64,000 bases of DNA. Origin: Chamaesiphon sp. 341R_metabat_111. Lineage in GTDB: Bacteria > Cyanobacteriota > Cyanobacteriia > Cyanobacteriales > Chamaesiphonaceae. Position numbers and translations under genes: made by a program. The first letter of the stretch is position 1, and each line of letters begins with the position of its first letter. The stretch spans positions 1-64,000 of the forward strand of contig JANXVE010000094.1 of NCBI GenBank assembly GCA_025351825.1. Direction: 5' to 3'. Below the pieces are notes generated by a model. It was given only the letters and a program-made list of their open reading frames with translations. It was not told the origin of the DNA and searched no databases. This document shows positions 44,602-54,081 of the stretch, in pieces.

Positions 44602-45357
44602 TCATCTTAAACCAATATGATGTGGAAATCCAAGTACGGCATTTGCAAAATAAGAGTCTAGCACTTGAGGCGCATTTTTAATCAATTGGTAATTCGGTAA
44701 ATCAAAGTTCTTAATGTGATAAATTTTTTTATCCTTGGCAGAAAAATTAAAGAATACTATATCTCCTAAAGAGCCTTCAAATAAAATTCTTAGTTCTGCA
44801 TTTACAAATTCTTTGTATAAAGCTTTTATATCTCTCTTGGAAATTTTGTACTCAGTTCTCTGCCCAATAAAGTATTCGTCCAGTTCAAACCAGCTACCAG
44901 TATCCAAAGGTAAATCAAAGCCGACGATGGCACGTTCATCTGTTATGTTCATGCCCTCAGTGTTTATATAAAAACAATGAAGTTCTGGCGGAATACAGGA
45001 TAAGTATTCTTTCTCTATTGTTGTTTTCAGTGTCTCCGATTCAAGCGGAATCTCTGCCGTGATTAATTTATTTATGCATTGAAATCCCCAGCGATAATGT
45101 TGTATTTCTTTTCTTGGATTGTTAAGTGTTATGTAAATACATCTGTTCTCCATCAAATATACATGGTTAACATTTTCAATCAAAACTCTATATAAAGTTG
45201 GCCTGGATTGTTTGAATTGCTCGAAGAAACCTTCGGTACCTCTACCGAGTGAATTAATTAATTCTCTAGGAATCTCTCGAATTATCTCTTCTGTAAACTC
45301 AGAAGAATTTCTGTATACAAAATCTGCTTCCTCAAATACCAAGTTGTCAATATACAT
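44602..45357 (-). CDS. Unrecognised protein beside an Rhs remnant (possible immunity protein)
   Basis: A 251-residue, AT-rich, acidic soluble protein beginning MYIDNLVFEEADFVYRNSSE. I recognise no family. Strand-rich parts are LMENRCIYITLNNPRKEIQH and ELRILFEGSLGDIVFFNFSA, with a Leu/Ile-rich tail ending GFPHHIGLR. Base composition clearly differs from its neighbours, a sign of transfer. The 3' end of an Rhs/YD-repeat remnant lies 40 bp upstream in the same direction; genes in this position after Rhs proteins often encode immunity proteins. That assignment is inferred from position only. Confidence 0.6.
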   Translation of the reverse strand: MYIDNLVFEEADFVYRNSSEFTEEIIREIPRELINSLGRGTEGFFEQFKQSRPTLYRVLIENVNHVYLMENRCIYITLNNPRKEIQHYRWGFQCINKLITAEIPLESETLKTTIEKEYLSCIPPELHCFYINTEGMNITDERAIVGFDLPLDTGSWFELDEYFIGQRTEYKISKRDIKALYKEFVNAELRILFEGSLGDIVFFNFSAKDKKIYHIKNFDLPNYQLIKNAPQVLDSYFANAVLGFPHHIGLR

Positions 45358-45396
45358 GTTACAAGTTCCTATATTGATTGATTTAGCTTCACAAAA

Positions 45397-45540
45397 TTAT
45401 CGATTGTCTACTCCAGTAGTGTAGCCACCCCCGATTCGATTCCCATTCAAGTCATAAGTATAAGCCTCACCAGCACCACCTGTAACCGTCTGTACCTGGT
45501 CGGTATTGTCATAAACTATCTCTTTAATCTGATCACCTTT
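45397..45540 (-). pseudogene. Rhs/YD-repeat protein remnant (3' fragment)
   Basis: The minus strand reads YDNTDQVQTVTGG, then GEAYTYDLNGNRIGGG and stops at 45397-45399. The YDxxxQ-VTGG and YTYDLNGNR patterns are YD repeats of Rhs/wall-associated polymorphic toxins. Only about 48 codons survive; beyond 45540 the reading frame is replaced by repeat family D. There is no start codon and no toxin domain, so it is a decayed end of an Rhs gene. Confidence 0.7.
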
Positions 45541-45547
45541 TAGAGGG

Positions 45548-45654
45548 TAGGTTGGGTTGAAGAATGAAACCCAACATTCATAATGTGTTTGAGTGTTTGT
45601 TGGGTTTTCTCCTTACAGAGAGGCTCCGTCAACGCTATCGCTCTACCCAACCTA
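45548..45654. repeat. TAGGTTGGGTTG hairpin repeat (family D)
   Basis: TAGGTTGGGTTG at 45548 and CTACCCAACCTA at 45643-45654 are inverted copies; between them are CCCAACATT and TGTTGGGTTTTC, an inner hairpin, and a GAGAGGCTCCGTCAACGCTA unit. The same kind of sequence is at 34716-34792 and 44551-44580. Confidence 0.7.
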
Positions 45655-45731
45655 TGAATTTTGGTCGTTCCAGAAGTTTTGAGAGTCGATCTGGTTGCTG
45701 GAACTGGTAGTCGATCGATTATTTTGGATAG

Positions 45732-47855
45732 CTAGCCTTGATGTAGTCCCGATCGTTGGAGTCGATTGATCGCCCGCGTAACAAGGGTTAGATCGACCAC
45801 AGGCTTAGTGACAAAATCATCAGCACCAGCGGCAAAGGCTCGATCGATCGAGGGTGCCGTCGTGTCAGCAGTCAGAAATAAAACTGGTAAATCTGCCCAC
45901 TGCGGATCGGTGCGGACTGCCAGACACAGCTCGATCCCATCGTGGGTAGGCATATCCAAATCCAGAATCAATAAATCGGGCGTAGCAGCTTCTAGCGTCT
46001 CCCAAAATCGGCTGGGTTCAGCTAGTGTCGTCACCGTCATGCCTTGCCGAGCCAATAACTCACTTACTCCTGCAAGAAGTAAAGGATCGTCATCAACAAT
46101 CATCACTCGCGCTTGACGAACGTGGGATTGAGCCAGCACTCGATCGACAGCCCCGAAAATTTGGTTTGGAGTCAGTGGTTTTGCCAAAAATGCCCTGGCA
46201 CCCCTACGGGCAATTTCGATCCGTTGTTGCAGGCTTCTGGTAGCTGTGGCCGCGATCTTTTCGGCTGGCTGGCTCAAAACTAAAACGGGAATGTGGGGAT
46301 AGTCTCGATCGAGGTGAGATAATGCCGTCAATCTATCATCTATCTGCGGAAAACAATCTAAATCGAAGACAATTGCCTGCGGTTGCTGTGCCAACTGAGC
46401 AGGAATTAGCTCGTTGGCACTGACAATTTCAAAACCAGAATTAGCAGACTGCAACGACGCGCCCAGGCTAGGATCGTGGGTAATAATTAACAGCCACTTC
46501 GTTGGCGCAGCCTCCGCTTTGCGGACTTGATTTTGGGAGAGCATGGAGATTGGGATTTGAGCCGTTGGCACTTTACTAGCTATTTCTTGCCGCAATCGAT
46601 CGACACCTACTTGCAATTGAAGCAGATGCTCGGGTGTTAGATCGGTAGTTTCGGCTAGTAATAATTCAAGCTGTTTGGCGACTTTGGAACCGAGTGGCAA
46701 CCCAAATGTACCGAGTGAACCAGCAAGATTATGGGCGCAGTGACGAGCCTGGTGGCGAATGTCTGTAGTTAAAGATCGATCCTCAGTGGCTGTAATTACT
46801 CGATCGATACTAGCAACTCGATCGAGCATTTGGGGATAGTGTCGATCCCAAATGGCTTTAAGAAATTGCAGTGGATCTGCGATCGATCCCGTTTTGTTAA
46901 TAGTTGGGGCAACATCTTTGACTGGAGGCGAAAAATCTAGCCGAGGATCGATCGGAATTGGGGAACACACAGTGTCTTGAAAAGGTGCTTTACTTGTTTG
47001 ATTGGGTTCCCCGCCCAATTGGGAAACCCCAAGACCGCACTTTTCGCCGTCTTGAAAAGGTGCTTTACTTGTTTGGTTGGGTCCCCCGCCCAATTGGGAA
47101 ACCCCAAGACCGCACTTTTCGCCGTCTTGAAAAGGTGCTTTACTTGGGGAAACCCCAAGACCGCACTTTTCGCTAAAATTATCCAAAGATTTGAGTCGAT
47201 AACCGATTCCATAGACAGTTTCGACAAAATCCGTCGGCGCACCTGCGGCTTTGAGCTTATGCCGGAGTCCCTTGATATGCGTTCGCACCGCCTCTTCACT
47301 CGGCGCGTCCTCATACGTCCACAAGTGTTCTAAAATCGCCCCACAACTAAATAACCGCCGACTGTAGCGCAAAAATAGTTCCAGCAGCGCATACTCCTTC
47401 GGGGTCAAACTGAGCAATTGCTGCTGATAATTAACCTCATAGCTACGTGGATCCAGCGTCAGATCCTCCCACTCCAAAATCGGGGAAACGCGATCGTTAC
47501 CCCTTCGCAATAGTGCTCGGATTCGCGCCGATAACTCCTCTGAATCGAACGGCTTGACCACATAATCATCCGCACCAGCATCCAACCCAGTAGCCCTGTC
47601 GTGATTGCTATCTAGACTCGTCAGCAACAAAATCGGCATCATATACCCTTGGGATCTCACATGCCGACAAAGACTCACCCCATCCAGCTTTGGCAGCATC
47701 GAATCCAACAACAGCAAATCGTAATCAAACGCTTCAATAAAATCTAACCCTGTCTGACCATCATGGGCGATTTCGACAGTATACTTCCGATCGGAGAGAG
47801 TAGTTTTGAGCGCGTCAGCCACCAATAAGTCATCTTCAACCACTAAAATCTTCAT
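45732..47855 (-). CDS. Five-domain response regulator (REC-wHTH-Hpt-REC-REC)
   Basis: A 707-residue regulator. Domain order: receiver 1 (residues 1-118, LLLLDSMLPKLDG, VVKPFD); OmpR winged helix (125-225, LTPKEYALLELFLRYSRRLF, VYGIGYRL); a repeat-rich linker (229-305); an Hpt domain (about 330-430, HNLAGSLGTFG, with Ala where the usual Lys stands); a degenerate receiver (about 455-570, acidic pair incomplete but IVFDLD and AKPL kept); a full receiver (about 580-695, VMIVDDDP, LILDLDMPTHDG, TKPV). It may pass phosphate inside the chain to a DNA-binding output. It is paired with the single-receiver gene 21 bp upstream. The kinase is not present. Confidence 0.88.
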   Translation of the reverse strand: MKILVVEDDLLVADALKTTLSDRKYTVEIAHDGQTGLDFIEAFDYDLLLLDSMLPKLDGVSLCRHVRSQGYMMPILLLTSLDSNHDRATGLDAGADDYVVKPFDSEELSARIRALLRRGNDRVSPILEWEDLTLDPRSYEVNYQQQLLSLTPKEYALLELFLRYSRRLFSCGAILEHLWTYEDAPSEEAVRTHIKGLRHKLKAAGAPTDFVETVYGIGYRLKSLDNFSEKCGLGVSPSKAPFQDGEKCGLGVSQLGGGPNQTSKAPFQDGEKCGLGVSQLGGEPNQTSKAPFQDTVCSPIPIDPRLDFSPPVKDVAPTINKTGSIADPLQFLKAIWDRHYPQMLDRVASIDRVITATEDRSLTTDIRHQARHCAHNLAGSLGTFGLPLGSKVAKQLELLLAETTDLTPEHLLQLQVGVDRLRQEIASKVPTAQIPISMLSQNQVRKAEAAPTKWLLIITHDPSLGASLQSANSGFEIVSANELIPAQLAQQPQAIVFDLDCFPQIDDRLTALSHLDRDYPHIPVLVLSQPAEKIAATATRSLQQRIEIARRGARAFLAKPLTPNQIFGAVDRVLAQSHVRQARVMIVDDDPLLLAGVSELLARQGMTVTTLAEPSRFWETLEAATPDLLILDLDMPTHDGIELCLAVRTDPQWADLPVLFLTADTTAPSIDRAFAAGADDFVTKPVVDLTLVTRAINRLQRSGLHQG
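46974..47174. repeat. Three in-frame 75/75/51-bp repeats inside the regulator linker
   Basis: Units start at 46974, 47049 and 47124 with GTCTTGAAAAGGTGCTTTAC; the third lacks 24 bp. All lengths are multiples of three. On the coding strand they read GEKCGLGVSQLGG, then PNQTSKAPFQD. Each unit contains self-complementary pieces (TTGGGAAACCCCAAG, CCGCCCAATTGGG), as in mobile palindromic repeats, and is open in other frames too. Confidence 0.92.
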
Positions 47856-47876
47856 GATTGTCCCAAGCTTAACTAT

Positions 47877-48257
47877 CTAGAGTTTCCAACCCAACGTTGT
47901 AGCGATTTGTTGGGCCAATTCTAATGGACTAAATGGCTTGGCGATCGTCGATCTGATCCCTAACTCAGTATAATTCTGTCGATCGGTTGATTGCACTTTT
48001 GCAGTTAGTAGAATCACCGGAATCGAACTAGTCGCCGGATTAGCTTGCAGCTTGCTAAATGTTGCCAACCCGTCCATATCTGGCATCATCACATCCAACA
48101 AAATCGCATCTGGCTGCTCCCGTTCGGCGGTAGCTATTCCTTCCAACCCCGATCCCGCGATTGTCACTTCCCATCCAGCCACAGTTTCTAGGCAAATTTG
48201 AGCGACTTCTCGAATCGATGGTTCATTATCAACTATTAAGATCCGCTTGCTACTCAC
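47877..48257 (-). CDS. Single-domain response regulator
   Basis: A 126-residue receiver: ILIVDNEPS, phospho-Asp in AILLDVMMPDMDG, Thr in VILLTAKVQ and Lys in IAKPFS. No output domain is attached, so it acts as a phosphate relay or by protein contact. The acidic pair is Asp-Asn-Glu, slightly unusual. It is the first gene of a two-gene unit with the five-domain regulator (21 bp apart), suggesting a multistep relay through the Hpt domain. Confidence 0.9.
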   Translation of the reverse strand: MSSKRILIVDNEPSIREVAQICLETVAGWEVTIAGSGLEGIATAEREQPDAILLDVMMPDMDGLATFSKLQANPATSSIPVILLTAKVQSTDRQNYTELGIRSTIAKPFSPLELAQQIATTLGWKL

Positions 48258-48589
48258 GATGTTTTAGTTATTAGTGGTTTAGTGGTTTAGTTATTAGTTG
48301 TTTAGCTAATTCAGTACATATATCACATATCCAATATCTTAATACCCACATCTTGCACCAATACACAAAGACTAGTAAAAGCAGAGACCTTCGGGTACCC
48401 ATGAAGCGGCGTTTTTATTCGGGGGGAACCCCTACACAATTAACCTGTAGGGGTGCCCTTCATGGGTACCCTGGATCTACAATTATCACTAGTATGTTCA
48501 AACTGGTGCAAGATGTGAGAATACTTTAGTGGGCACCGCCCACCTCATCGCTAGACAACTAAACCACTAAACCACTAACAACTAAATTT
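48258..48589. other. Intergenic region between cpcG and the regulator pair, repeat-rich
   Basis: It holds GTGGTTTA-like octamers near 48262-48305 and 48550-48585 and a large palindrome at 48393-48471, where GGGTACCCATGAAG, an inserted GGCGTTTTTATTCGGGG block, CCCCTACA, TGTAGGGG and CTTCATGGGTACCC fold back. The inserted block resembles part of 3546-3590. No gene is seen. Confidence 0.65.
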
Positions 48590-49336
48590 CTATCTTCGTG
48601 GCACTAAGCTTTGATAATCCAGATTAAGTGCAGAAATCGATTGAGGTGAATTGCCCAATGCACCTAAACTCTGAGCCATCTCCTTGTACAGGGCAGGATC
48701 GCCAGCTTTGGGCTTTTGAGCAACGGGTTTAGAACTCCGTGGCGTAACCGACCAAACCACTTTGGGAAAGCCCAATTTACCGCGATAATACTCATTGTAG
48801 CGAGGAGATTGAATATTGAACGGCAATTCACTCGCACCAGAAGGTAATACTCGCCGACGTTGGAACGGGACGATACTGTCGCCGAAATTTTCCAAATACT
48901 CTTCACTATTGAGCAGATCGTTGATGAATCCCGCCCGACCTTTGGTGGCAATCACGATCGACCAAGCGATTTTCTCGGCATCGTTGTACACGTCACGTCC
49001 TAGCACCTTCTGGACACAATGTGTCACAAATTGATAGTTACTATTGAGATTATAGAAACTATTGGTAAAAGTATTGGATAAACACAATCCCCGAATAAAG
49101 TCGCGAACAGTGATTTGACCACTCCGCAATTGGGATTCCAAGAATTTTTCTCGATCGGATGCAAAAGCATGAAAAAATATCTGCCGATAAGCAGCCTCAA
49201 TCAGGTCACTAATCTGACCGGAGGAAAGTAAGTTATCTGTCGAAAATATTCGGGCTTGCTCATCACCAGGGACTTCGTAGCCTTTAACCCGCGAGTTTTG
49301 GCTCGAAGGGGAATATTCTAATAAAGGAATAGGCAT
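48590..49336 (-). CDS. cpcG: Phycobilisome rod-core linker polypeptide
   Basis: CpcG attaches phycocyanin rods to the allophycocyanin core on the thylakoid surface. The 248-residue protein starts [20 protein letters not shown] as in the family and contains the PBS linker domain (residues about 18-150; [52 protein letters not shown]). The C-terminal extension after residue 190 is the core-binding part, here rich in Pro, Ser and Ala. No other phycobilisome gene is near, which is common for cpcG copies placed away from the cpc operon. Confidence 0.95.
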   Translation of the reverse strand: MPIPLLEYSPSSQNSRVKGYEVPGDEQARIFSTDNLLSSGQISDLIEAAYRQIFFHAFASDREKFLESQLRSGQITVRDFIRGLCLSNTFTNSFYNLNSNYQFVTHCVQKVLGRDVYNDAEKIAWSIVIATKGRAGFINDLLNSEEYLENFGDSIVPFQRRRVLPSGASELPFNIQSPRYNEYYRGKLGFPKVVWSVTPRSSKPVAQKPKAGDPALYKEMAQSLGALGNSPQSISALNLDYQSLVPRR

Positions 49337-49532
49337 AATTTTATAACTGCTCTTTCTTACGAAACTTTACAATTTTTCTCATCATAATCCCCATTTGCGC
49401 TCGGCTTCTCGCTCCCCCCTGAAAAAATTACATTCCTTAATTTTCGATCGGGCATTGTGCCAACAATAAATCAGCTCCCAGTTGACAATCGGGAATGATA
49501 TACTTTAGATATCCTACGATCGCCGATCTGCT

Positions 49533-49772
49533 ATGAAATCTCAAATTGGTCGCTGGGGCAATTCTTTGGCTGTCAGAATTCCCAAATACATCGCAGATGA
49601 ATTAGCTCTAGATGTCAATGACGAAGTTAACTGTCGGCTGGAAAAAGGTCAACTGATCGTTGAGCCAATTCAGAAAATGCCTAAATACACCCTCTCAGAA
49701 CTGCTCAGTCAAGAACTAGAGCCGGAGCCAGAGATCGATTGGGGCAAGCCTAGTGGAGCAGAAGAATGGTAG
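49533..49772 (+). CDS. mazE: MazE-type antitoxin (AbrB/SpoVT fold)
   Basis: A 79-residue antitoxin. The swapped-hairpin N-terminus reads QIGRWGNSLAVRIPKYIADE, with VNDEVNCRLEKGQLIVEPI completing the DNA-binding domain. The acidic C-terminus (LEPEPEIDWGKPSGAEEW) would bind and block the toxin. Its end overlaps the toxin start by 7 bp, a typical coupled antitoxin-first arrangement that autoregulates the pair. Confidence 0.92.
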   Translation: MKSQIGRWGNSLAVRIPKYIADELALDVNDEVNCRLEKGQLIVEPIQKMPKYTLSELLSQELEPEPEIDWGKPSGAEEW

Positions 49773-50101
49773 ATTACATTCCAGCTCGCGGCGACTTTAT
49801 TTGGCTGAATTTCGACCCACAATCTGGGCACGAACAGATGGGTAAACGTCCCGCGCTTGTTGTTAGTCACACTGAATTCAATCTGCAACGGGGTTTTATC
49901 CTGGTTTGTCCAGTTAGCAATACCAAGCGAAAAAACCCGTTCTATGTCAAGATCCCTGATGGCGAAGCGGTAACTGGCGTAATAATGGCAGACCAATTGC
50001 GATCGCTAGATTATCAATCCAGAGGCGCAGAGCCGATTGCGACTTGCCCCAAAGAGCTATTGATGGAAGTTCTCGGTCGAATTTATCCGATCGTGTTTTA
50101 A
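49766..50101 (+). CDS. mazF: MazF-type endoribonuclease toxin
   Basis: A 111-residue PemK/MazF toxin that cleaves mRNA at short sequence motifs. Conserved parts are YIPARGDFIWLNFDPQSGHE, the RPALVVSHTEFN strand, VCPVSNTKRKNPFYVKIPDG, ADQLRSLDY and the end VLGRIYPIVF. It is likely intact and controlled by MazE. Confidence 0.93.
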   Translation: MVDYIPARGDFIWLNFDPQSGHEQMGKRPALVVSHTEFNLQRGFILVCPVSNTKRKNPFYVKIPDGEAVTGVIMADQLRSLDYQSRGAEPIATCPKELLMEVLGRIYPIVF

Positions 50102-50158
50102 CTCGATCGACCCATAAATCGCTATGCTAAAGCAGACTAAAGAATAGGAGAACACAAA

Positions 50159-50548
50159 ATGAGCTTTGAATACCCCGAAAATTTCCGTTATACAGACTCA
50201 CATGAGTATGTCGAAGTGACCGCAGGCATTGCCAAAATCGGCGTGAGTGCCTTTGCCGTCGATCAGTTAGGGGATATAGTATTTGTCGAATTACCAGAGG
50301 TTGGCGACACTATTACTAAGGGTAGTGCCTTTGGATCGATCGAGTCTGTCAAGGCTGTTGAAGATCTCAAAGCACCAGTTAGTGGCAAGGTAACTAAGCG
50401 CAATGATAGCGCGATCGATGCGCCTGAAATTATCAGTACAGACCCTTATACTGGCGGCTGGCTGCTCGAAGTTCAAGTAGACGACATCAGCGCACTTGAA
50501 GGTACATTTTCGGCGGCTGAATATCGCACAAAAGTCGAAGGTGCCTAG
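50159..50548 (+). CDS. gcvH: Glycine cleavage system H protein
   Basis: The lipoyl carrier of the glycine cleavage complex, which in cyanobacteria handles photorespiratory glycine. The 129-residue protein has FRYTDSHEYVEV, the lipoylation site ESVKAVEDLKAP with Lys65, and YTGGWLLEVQVDD. AGGAG lies at about 50146, eight bases before the start. gcvP follows after 112 bp in the same direction; gcvT is not in the window. Confidence 0.96.
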   Translation: MSFEYPENFRYTDSHEYVEVTAGIAKIGVSAFAVDQLGDIVFVELPEVGDTITKGSAFGSIESVKAVEDLKAPVSGKVTKRNDSAIDAPEIISTDPYTGGWLLEVQVDDISALEGTFSAAEYRTKVEGA

Positions 50549-50660
50549 ATGATTGTAACTAGGTATGGGGATAGTCGATCGGCTAAATCCCGTATACCCA
50601 AACTCAGTTAAATCTATTACAGTAAAATACGCCTGCCATAACTACCTCGATCTCTAAATA

Positions 50661-53585
50661 ATGACGCAATCTATATCTCGGTCGATCGATACAGCCAATA
50701 TTTCTGGTGCTGCCGCCACGCCTTGGGCAACTGGTGAGTTTATTCAACGGCATATTGGGCCACAGCCAGCCGACATCGATCGCATGTTGAGGGTATTGGG
50801 TGTAGCTAGTTTAGCCGAGTTGATCGATCGAACGGTGCCAGCAGCGATTCAATTCAAGCAGCCGCTGGCAATTGAAACAGTTCAGAGTGAATATAGTGTT
50901 CTAAATAAGCTCAAACAAATTGCGTCACAGAATCAAATTTTTCGCTCCTACATTGGCATGGGCTATGCCAATTGCATTACACCTACAGTTATTCAAAGAA
51001 ATATTCTCGAAAATCCTGGTTGGTATACTCAATATACACCCTACCAACCCGAAATTTCTCAAGGTAGACTCGAAGCTTTACTCAATTATCAGACCGTAAT
51101 TATGGATCTGACGGGGATGGCGATCGCCAATGCCTCCCTCCTCGATGAAGGTACAGCAGCAGCGGAAGCGATGTCCATGAGCTATGGGATTCAGAAGACC
51201 AAATTTAATACATTCTGGATCTCCGAAGCTTGTCATCCCCAAACGATCGACGTAATTAAAACCCGTGCCATTCCCTTAGGGATTGAAGTAGTTATTGGCG
51301 ACCACAAAAACATCGATTTCAGTCAAGAAATCTTTGGGATGTTGTTGCAATATCCAGCTACCGATGGGGCTATTTATGATTATGCAGAAGTAGTCGATCG
51401 GGCACACAAAGCAGGTGCAATTGTCACCGTCGCCGCCGATTTACTCAGCCTCACCTTACTCAAACCACCTGGAGAATTCGGCGCAGATATCGTCGTTGGC
51501 AATACCCAGCGGTTTGGCATCCCCCTCGGTTATGGTGGCCCCCATGCCGCTTATTTCGCGACCAAAGACGCTTACAAACGCCAAATCCCTGGCCGATTAG
51601 TCGGCGTGTCCAAAGACAAACGCGGTAAAGCTGCTCTCCGGTTATCACTCCAAACCCGCGAACAACATATCCGCCGCGACAAAGCGACGAGTAATATTTG
51701 TACCGCCCAAGTTCTCCTAGCGATTATGGCAGGAATGTATGCGGTGTATCATGGTGCCGAGGGCTTGAAATCGATCGCCTCCCGCATTCATAATCTCACC
51801 ACCACCCTTGCCACTGGCTTAACGAAACTAGGTTACACATTAGGCAATGCACCTTACTTTGATACCCTCCAGATCGATGTAACTGGCAAATCTACTGCTA
51901 TCTTAGAGCGGGCAAAATCTCAACAAATCAACCTAAGATCGATCGATTCCAATAACATCGGCATCTCCCTGGACGAAACAACCACACCCGCAGATGTGAT
52001 GGACTTATGGCGAATTTTTGCCGGAGACAAAGCACCCGATTTTACCTTCTCCGAAATCGAAGCCAGTAGCTCCACATCCAGCATCCAAACCTCGACATTA
52101 GCCCGTACCTCCGAGTACCTCACCCACCCAGTTTTTAAAAATTATCACTCTGAAACCGAGCTACTGCGGTATATCACCCGCTTGCAATCCAAGGATCTCT
52201 CCCTCACCCACGGTATGATTCCCCTCGGTTCCTGCACGATGAAACTAAATTCCACCTCCGAGATGGTACCTGTTACCTGGGCAGAATTCGGGCAAATTCA
52301 CCCCTTCGCTCCTGTCGAACAGGCTCAAGGGTATCAAGTGCTATTTGACGACCTCGAACGCTGGTTAGCCGAAATTACTGGCTTTGACGCGATCTCCCTC
52401 CAGCCCAATGCGGGTTCTCAAGGCGAATACGCCGGACTATTAGTAATCCGCGAATATCACCACCAACGCGGCGATATCGATCGCAATATCTGTCTGATCC
52501 CCCAATCTGCCCACGGCACTAACCCCGCCAGCGCAGTCATGGCAGGAATGCAGGTAGTGCCGATCGCGTGTGATGATGATGGCAACATCGACGTTGAAGA
52601 CTTACGTGCCAAAGCCACCAAACATGCCAACAAATTAGCCGCCTTGATGGTGACGTATCCCTCCACCCACGGCGTATTTGAAGCAGCAATCGTCGAGATC
52701 TGCTCGATCGTTCACACCCACGGTGGACAAGTCTACATGGACGGTGCCAACCTCAACGCCCAAGTCGGTTTGTGTCGTCCTGGCGACTTTGGCACAGATG
52801 TCTGTCACCTCAACCTCCACAAGACCTTCTGTATCCCCCACGGTGGCGGCGGCCCAGGCATGGGTCCGATCGGCGTAATGGCACATCTCGCCCCCTATCT
52901 CCCCACTCACAAAGTCATCCCAATGGGCGGTAAACAGGGCATCGGCGCAGTCTCCGCCGCCCCTTGGAGTAGCGCGAGCATTCTACCGATTTCTTGGGTC
53001 TACATCGCCCTCATGGGCGGAGCGGGTCTAAAATTAGCGACCGAAGTTGCCATCCTCAATGCCAACTACATCGCCAAGCGACTCGAAAATCACTACGCCG
53101 TTCTTTACAAAGGGACCAACGGCTTCGTCGCTCACGAGTGCATCCTCGACCTGCGCGAGTTCAAAAAGACCGCCGAAATCGAAGTCGATGACATCGCCAA
53201 ACGTCTAATCGACTATGGTTTCCATCCCCCAACCGTCTCCTGGCCAGTCGCCGGAACCGTAATGGTAGAACCCACCGAAAGCGAATCATTAGTTGAACTC
53301 GACAGGTTCTGCGATGCAATGATCGCCATCCGCGAAGAAATCCGCGAAATCGAAATCGGCAATGTGGATAAACAAAACAACGCCCTGAAAAATGCGCCAC
53401 ACACGATCGTCGATCTAGTCGATCCTAATTGGGATCGTCCCTACAGTCGTGAGCAAGCGGTGTTTCCTGTTGCTGGGTTGCAAGACTACAAATTTTGGCC
53501 AGCGGTAGGGCGGATCGATCAGGCTTATGGGGACAGGAATTTGGTCTGTTCTTGTCTGCCGATGGATGCCTATAGCCAAGAGTAG
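50661..53585 (+). CDS. gcvP: Glycine dehydrogenase (decarboxylating), P protein
   Basis: The 974-residue P protein decarboxylates glycine on pyridoxal phosphate and passes the aminomethyl group to lipoyl-GcvH. N-terminal half [20 protein letters not shown]; glycine-rich [12 protein letters not shown]-terminal half [20 protein letters not shown]. The PLP-binding Lys is in [20 protein letters not shown]. It is full length, in a one-chain form as in eukaryotes and many cyanobacteria, not split into two subunits. The stop is followed within 10 bp by a MITE-like element. Confidence 0.96.
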   Translation: MTQSISRSIDTANISGAAATPWATGEFIQRHIGPQPADIDRMLRVLGVASLAELIDRTVPAAIQFKQPLAIETVQSEYSVLNKLKQIASQNQIFRSYIGMGYANCITPTVIQRNILENPGWYTQYTPYQPEISQGRLEALLNYQTVIMDLTGMAIANASLLDEGTAAAEAMSMSYGIQKTKFNTFWISEACHPQTIDVIKTRAIPLGIEVVIGDHKNIDFSQEIFGMLLQYPATDGAIYDYAEVVDRAHKAGAIVTVAADLLSLTLLKPPGEFGADIVVGNTQRFGIPLGYGGPHAAYFATKDAYKRQIPGRLVGVSKDKRGKAALRLSLQTREQHIRRDKATSNICTAQVLLAIMAGMYAVYHGAEGLKSIASRIHNLTTTLATGLTKLGYTLGNAPYFDTLQIDVTGKSTAILERAKSQQINLRSIDSNNIGISLDETTTPADVMDLWRIFAGDKAPDFTFSEIEASSSTSSIQTSTLARTSEYLTHPVFKNYHSETELLRYITRLQSKDLSLTHGMIPLGSCTMKLNSTSEMVPVTWAEFGQIHPFAPVEQAQGYQVLFDDLERWLAEITGFDAISLQPNAGSQGEYAGLLVIREYHHQRGDIDRNICLIPQSAHGTNPASAVMAGMQVVPIACDDDGNIDVEDLRAKATKHANKLAALMVTYPSTHGVFEAAIVEICSIVHTHGGQVYMDGANLNAQVGLCRPGDFGTDVCHLNLHKTFCIPHGGGGPGMGPIGVMAHLAPYLPTHKVIPMGGKQGIGAVSAAPWSSASILPISWVYIALMGGAGLKLATEVAILNANYIAKRLENHYAVLYKGTNGFVAHECILDLREFKKTAEIEVDDIAKRLIDYGFHPPTVSWPVAGTVMVEPTESESLVELDRFCDAMIAIREEIREIEIGNVDKQNNALKNAPHTIVDLVDPNWDRPYSREQAVFPVAGLQDYKFWPAVGRIDQAYGDRNLVCSCLPMDAYSQE

Positions 53586-53593
53586 TCGCATGT

Positions 53594-53775
53594 AAATCCC
53601 CTCCGAGGAGGGGTGCCCGACAGGGCAGGGTGGGTGAATCTCCGCTACCCACAAATCATCTCCCAACTATCGCACCATTAGCGGGTTAGCATGGGCAAAC
53701 TAGATTTGGAGTTGCTAGATAGTCGCACAGATCTACCCACCCCGCCCTACGGGCACCCCTCCTCGGAGGGGATTT
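53594..53775. mobile_element. MITE-like element with about 42-bp terminal inverted repeats (family B)
   Basis: Left arm AAATCCCCTCCGAGGAGGGG then TGCCCG-AGGGC-GGGTGGGT (53594-53635); right arm ACCCACCCCGCCC then GGGCACCCCTCCTCGGAGGG (53733-53775). The 97-bp inside begins GAATCTCCGCTACCCACAAA, like the element at 30441-30608 read from the other side. No ORF; a transposase would have to come from elsewhere. It sits 30 bp before the BrnT start. Confidence 0.82.
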
Positions 53776-53808
53776 GCACGCAGAGATTTATTAGTCCATC
53801 ATTAGAGT

Positions 53809-54081
53809 ATGAGATTTGATTGGGATGAAAATAAAGCGGTAAGCAACCTATCGAAACATGGAGTGTCATTTGAAGAAGCAAGAACAGTTTTTGACGATCC
53901 ACTCTATGTTGATTTCTACGATCCAGCACATTCTGATGAGGAAGATCGTTATCTGATTGTCGGAGAGTCGATTCAAAGACGTTTGTTAATTGCTTCCTAC
54001 ACAGAAAGAGGAAACTTAATTCGCTTAATTAGTGCCAGAGAAGTAACCCGTACTGAGAGGAAAGTTTATGAAGAAGGATGA
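53809..54081 (+). CDS. brnT: BrnT-family toxin
   Basis: A 90-residue RelE-fold ribonuclease toxin. Signatures are MRFDWDENKAVSNLSKHGVS, FEEARTVFDDPLYV, RYLIVGES and the end LIRLISAREVTRTERKVYEE. The toxin-first order and 14-bp overlap with the next gene are standard for BrnTA pairs. Confidence 0.92.
   Translation: MRFDWDENKAVSNLSKHGVSFEEARTVFDDPLYVDFYDPAHSDEEDRYLIVGESIQRRLLIASYTERGNLIRLISAREVTRTERKVYEEG

Noticed and set aside
46937-47333. Long open frames on both strands inside the response regulator linker
   Set aside because: They arise because the 75-bp repeat is a multiple of three and lacks stops in several frames; only the regulator frame continues into real domains.
50102-50158. Glycine riboswitch before gcvH
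   Set aside because: Only 57 bp separate mazF and gcvH, too short for a glycine aptamer, and no conserved aptamer core was seen.
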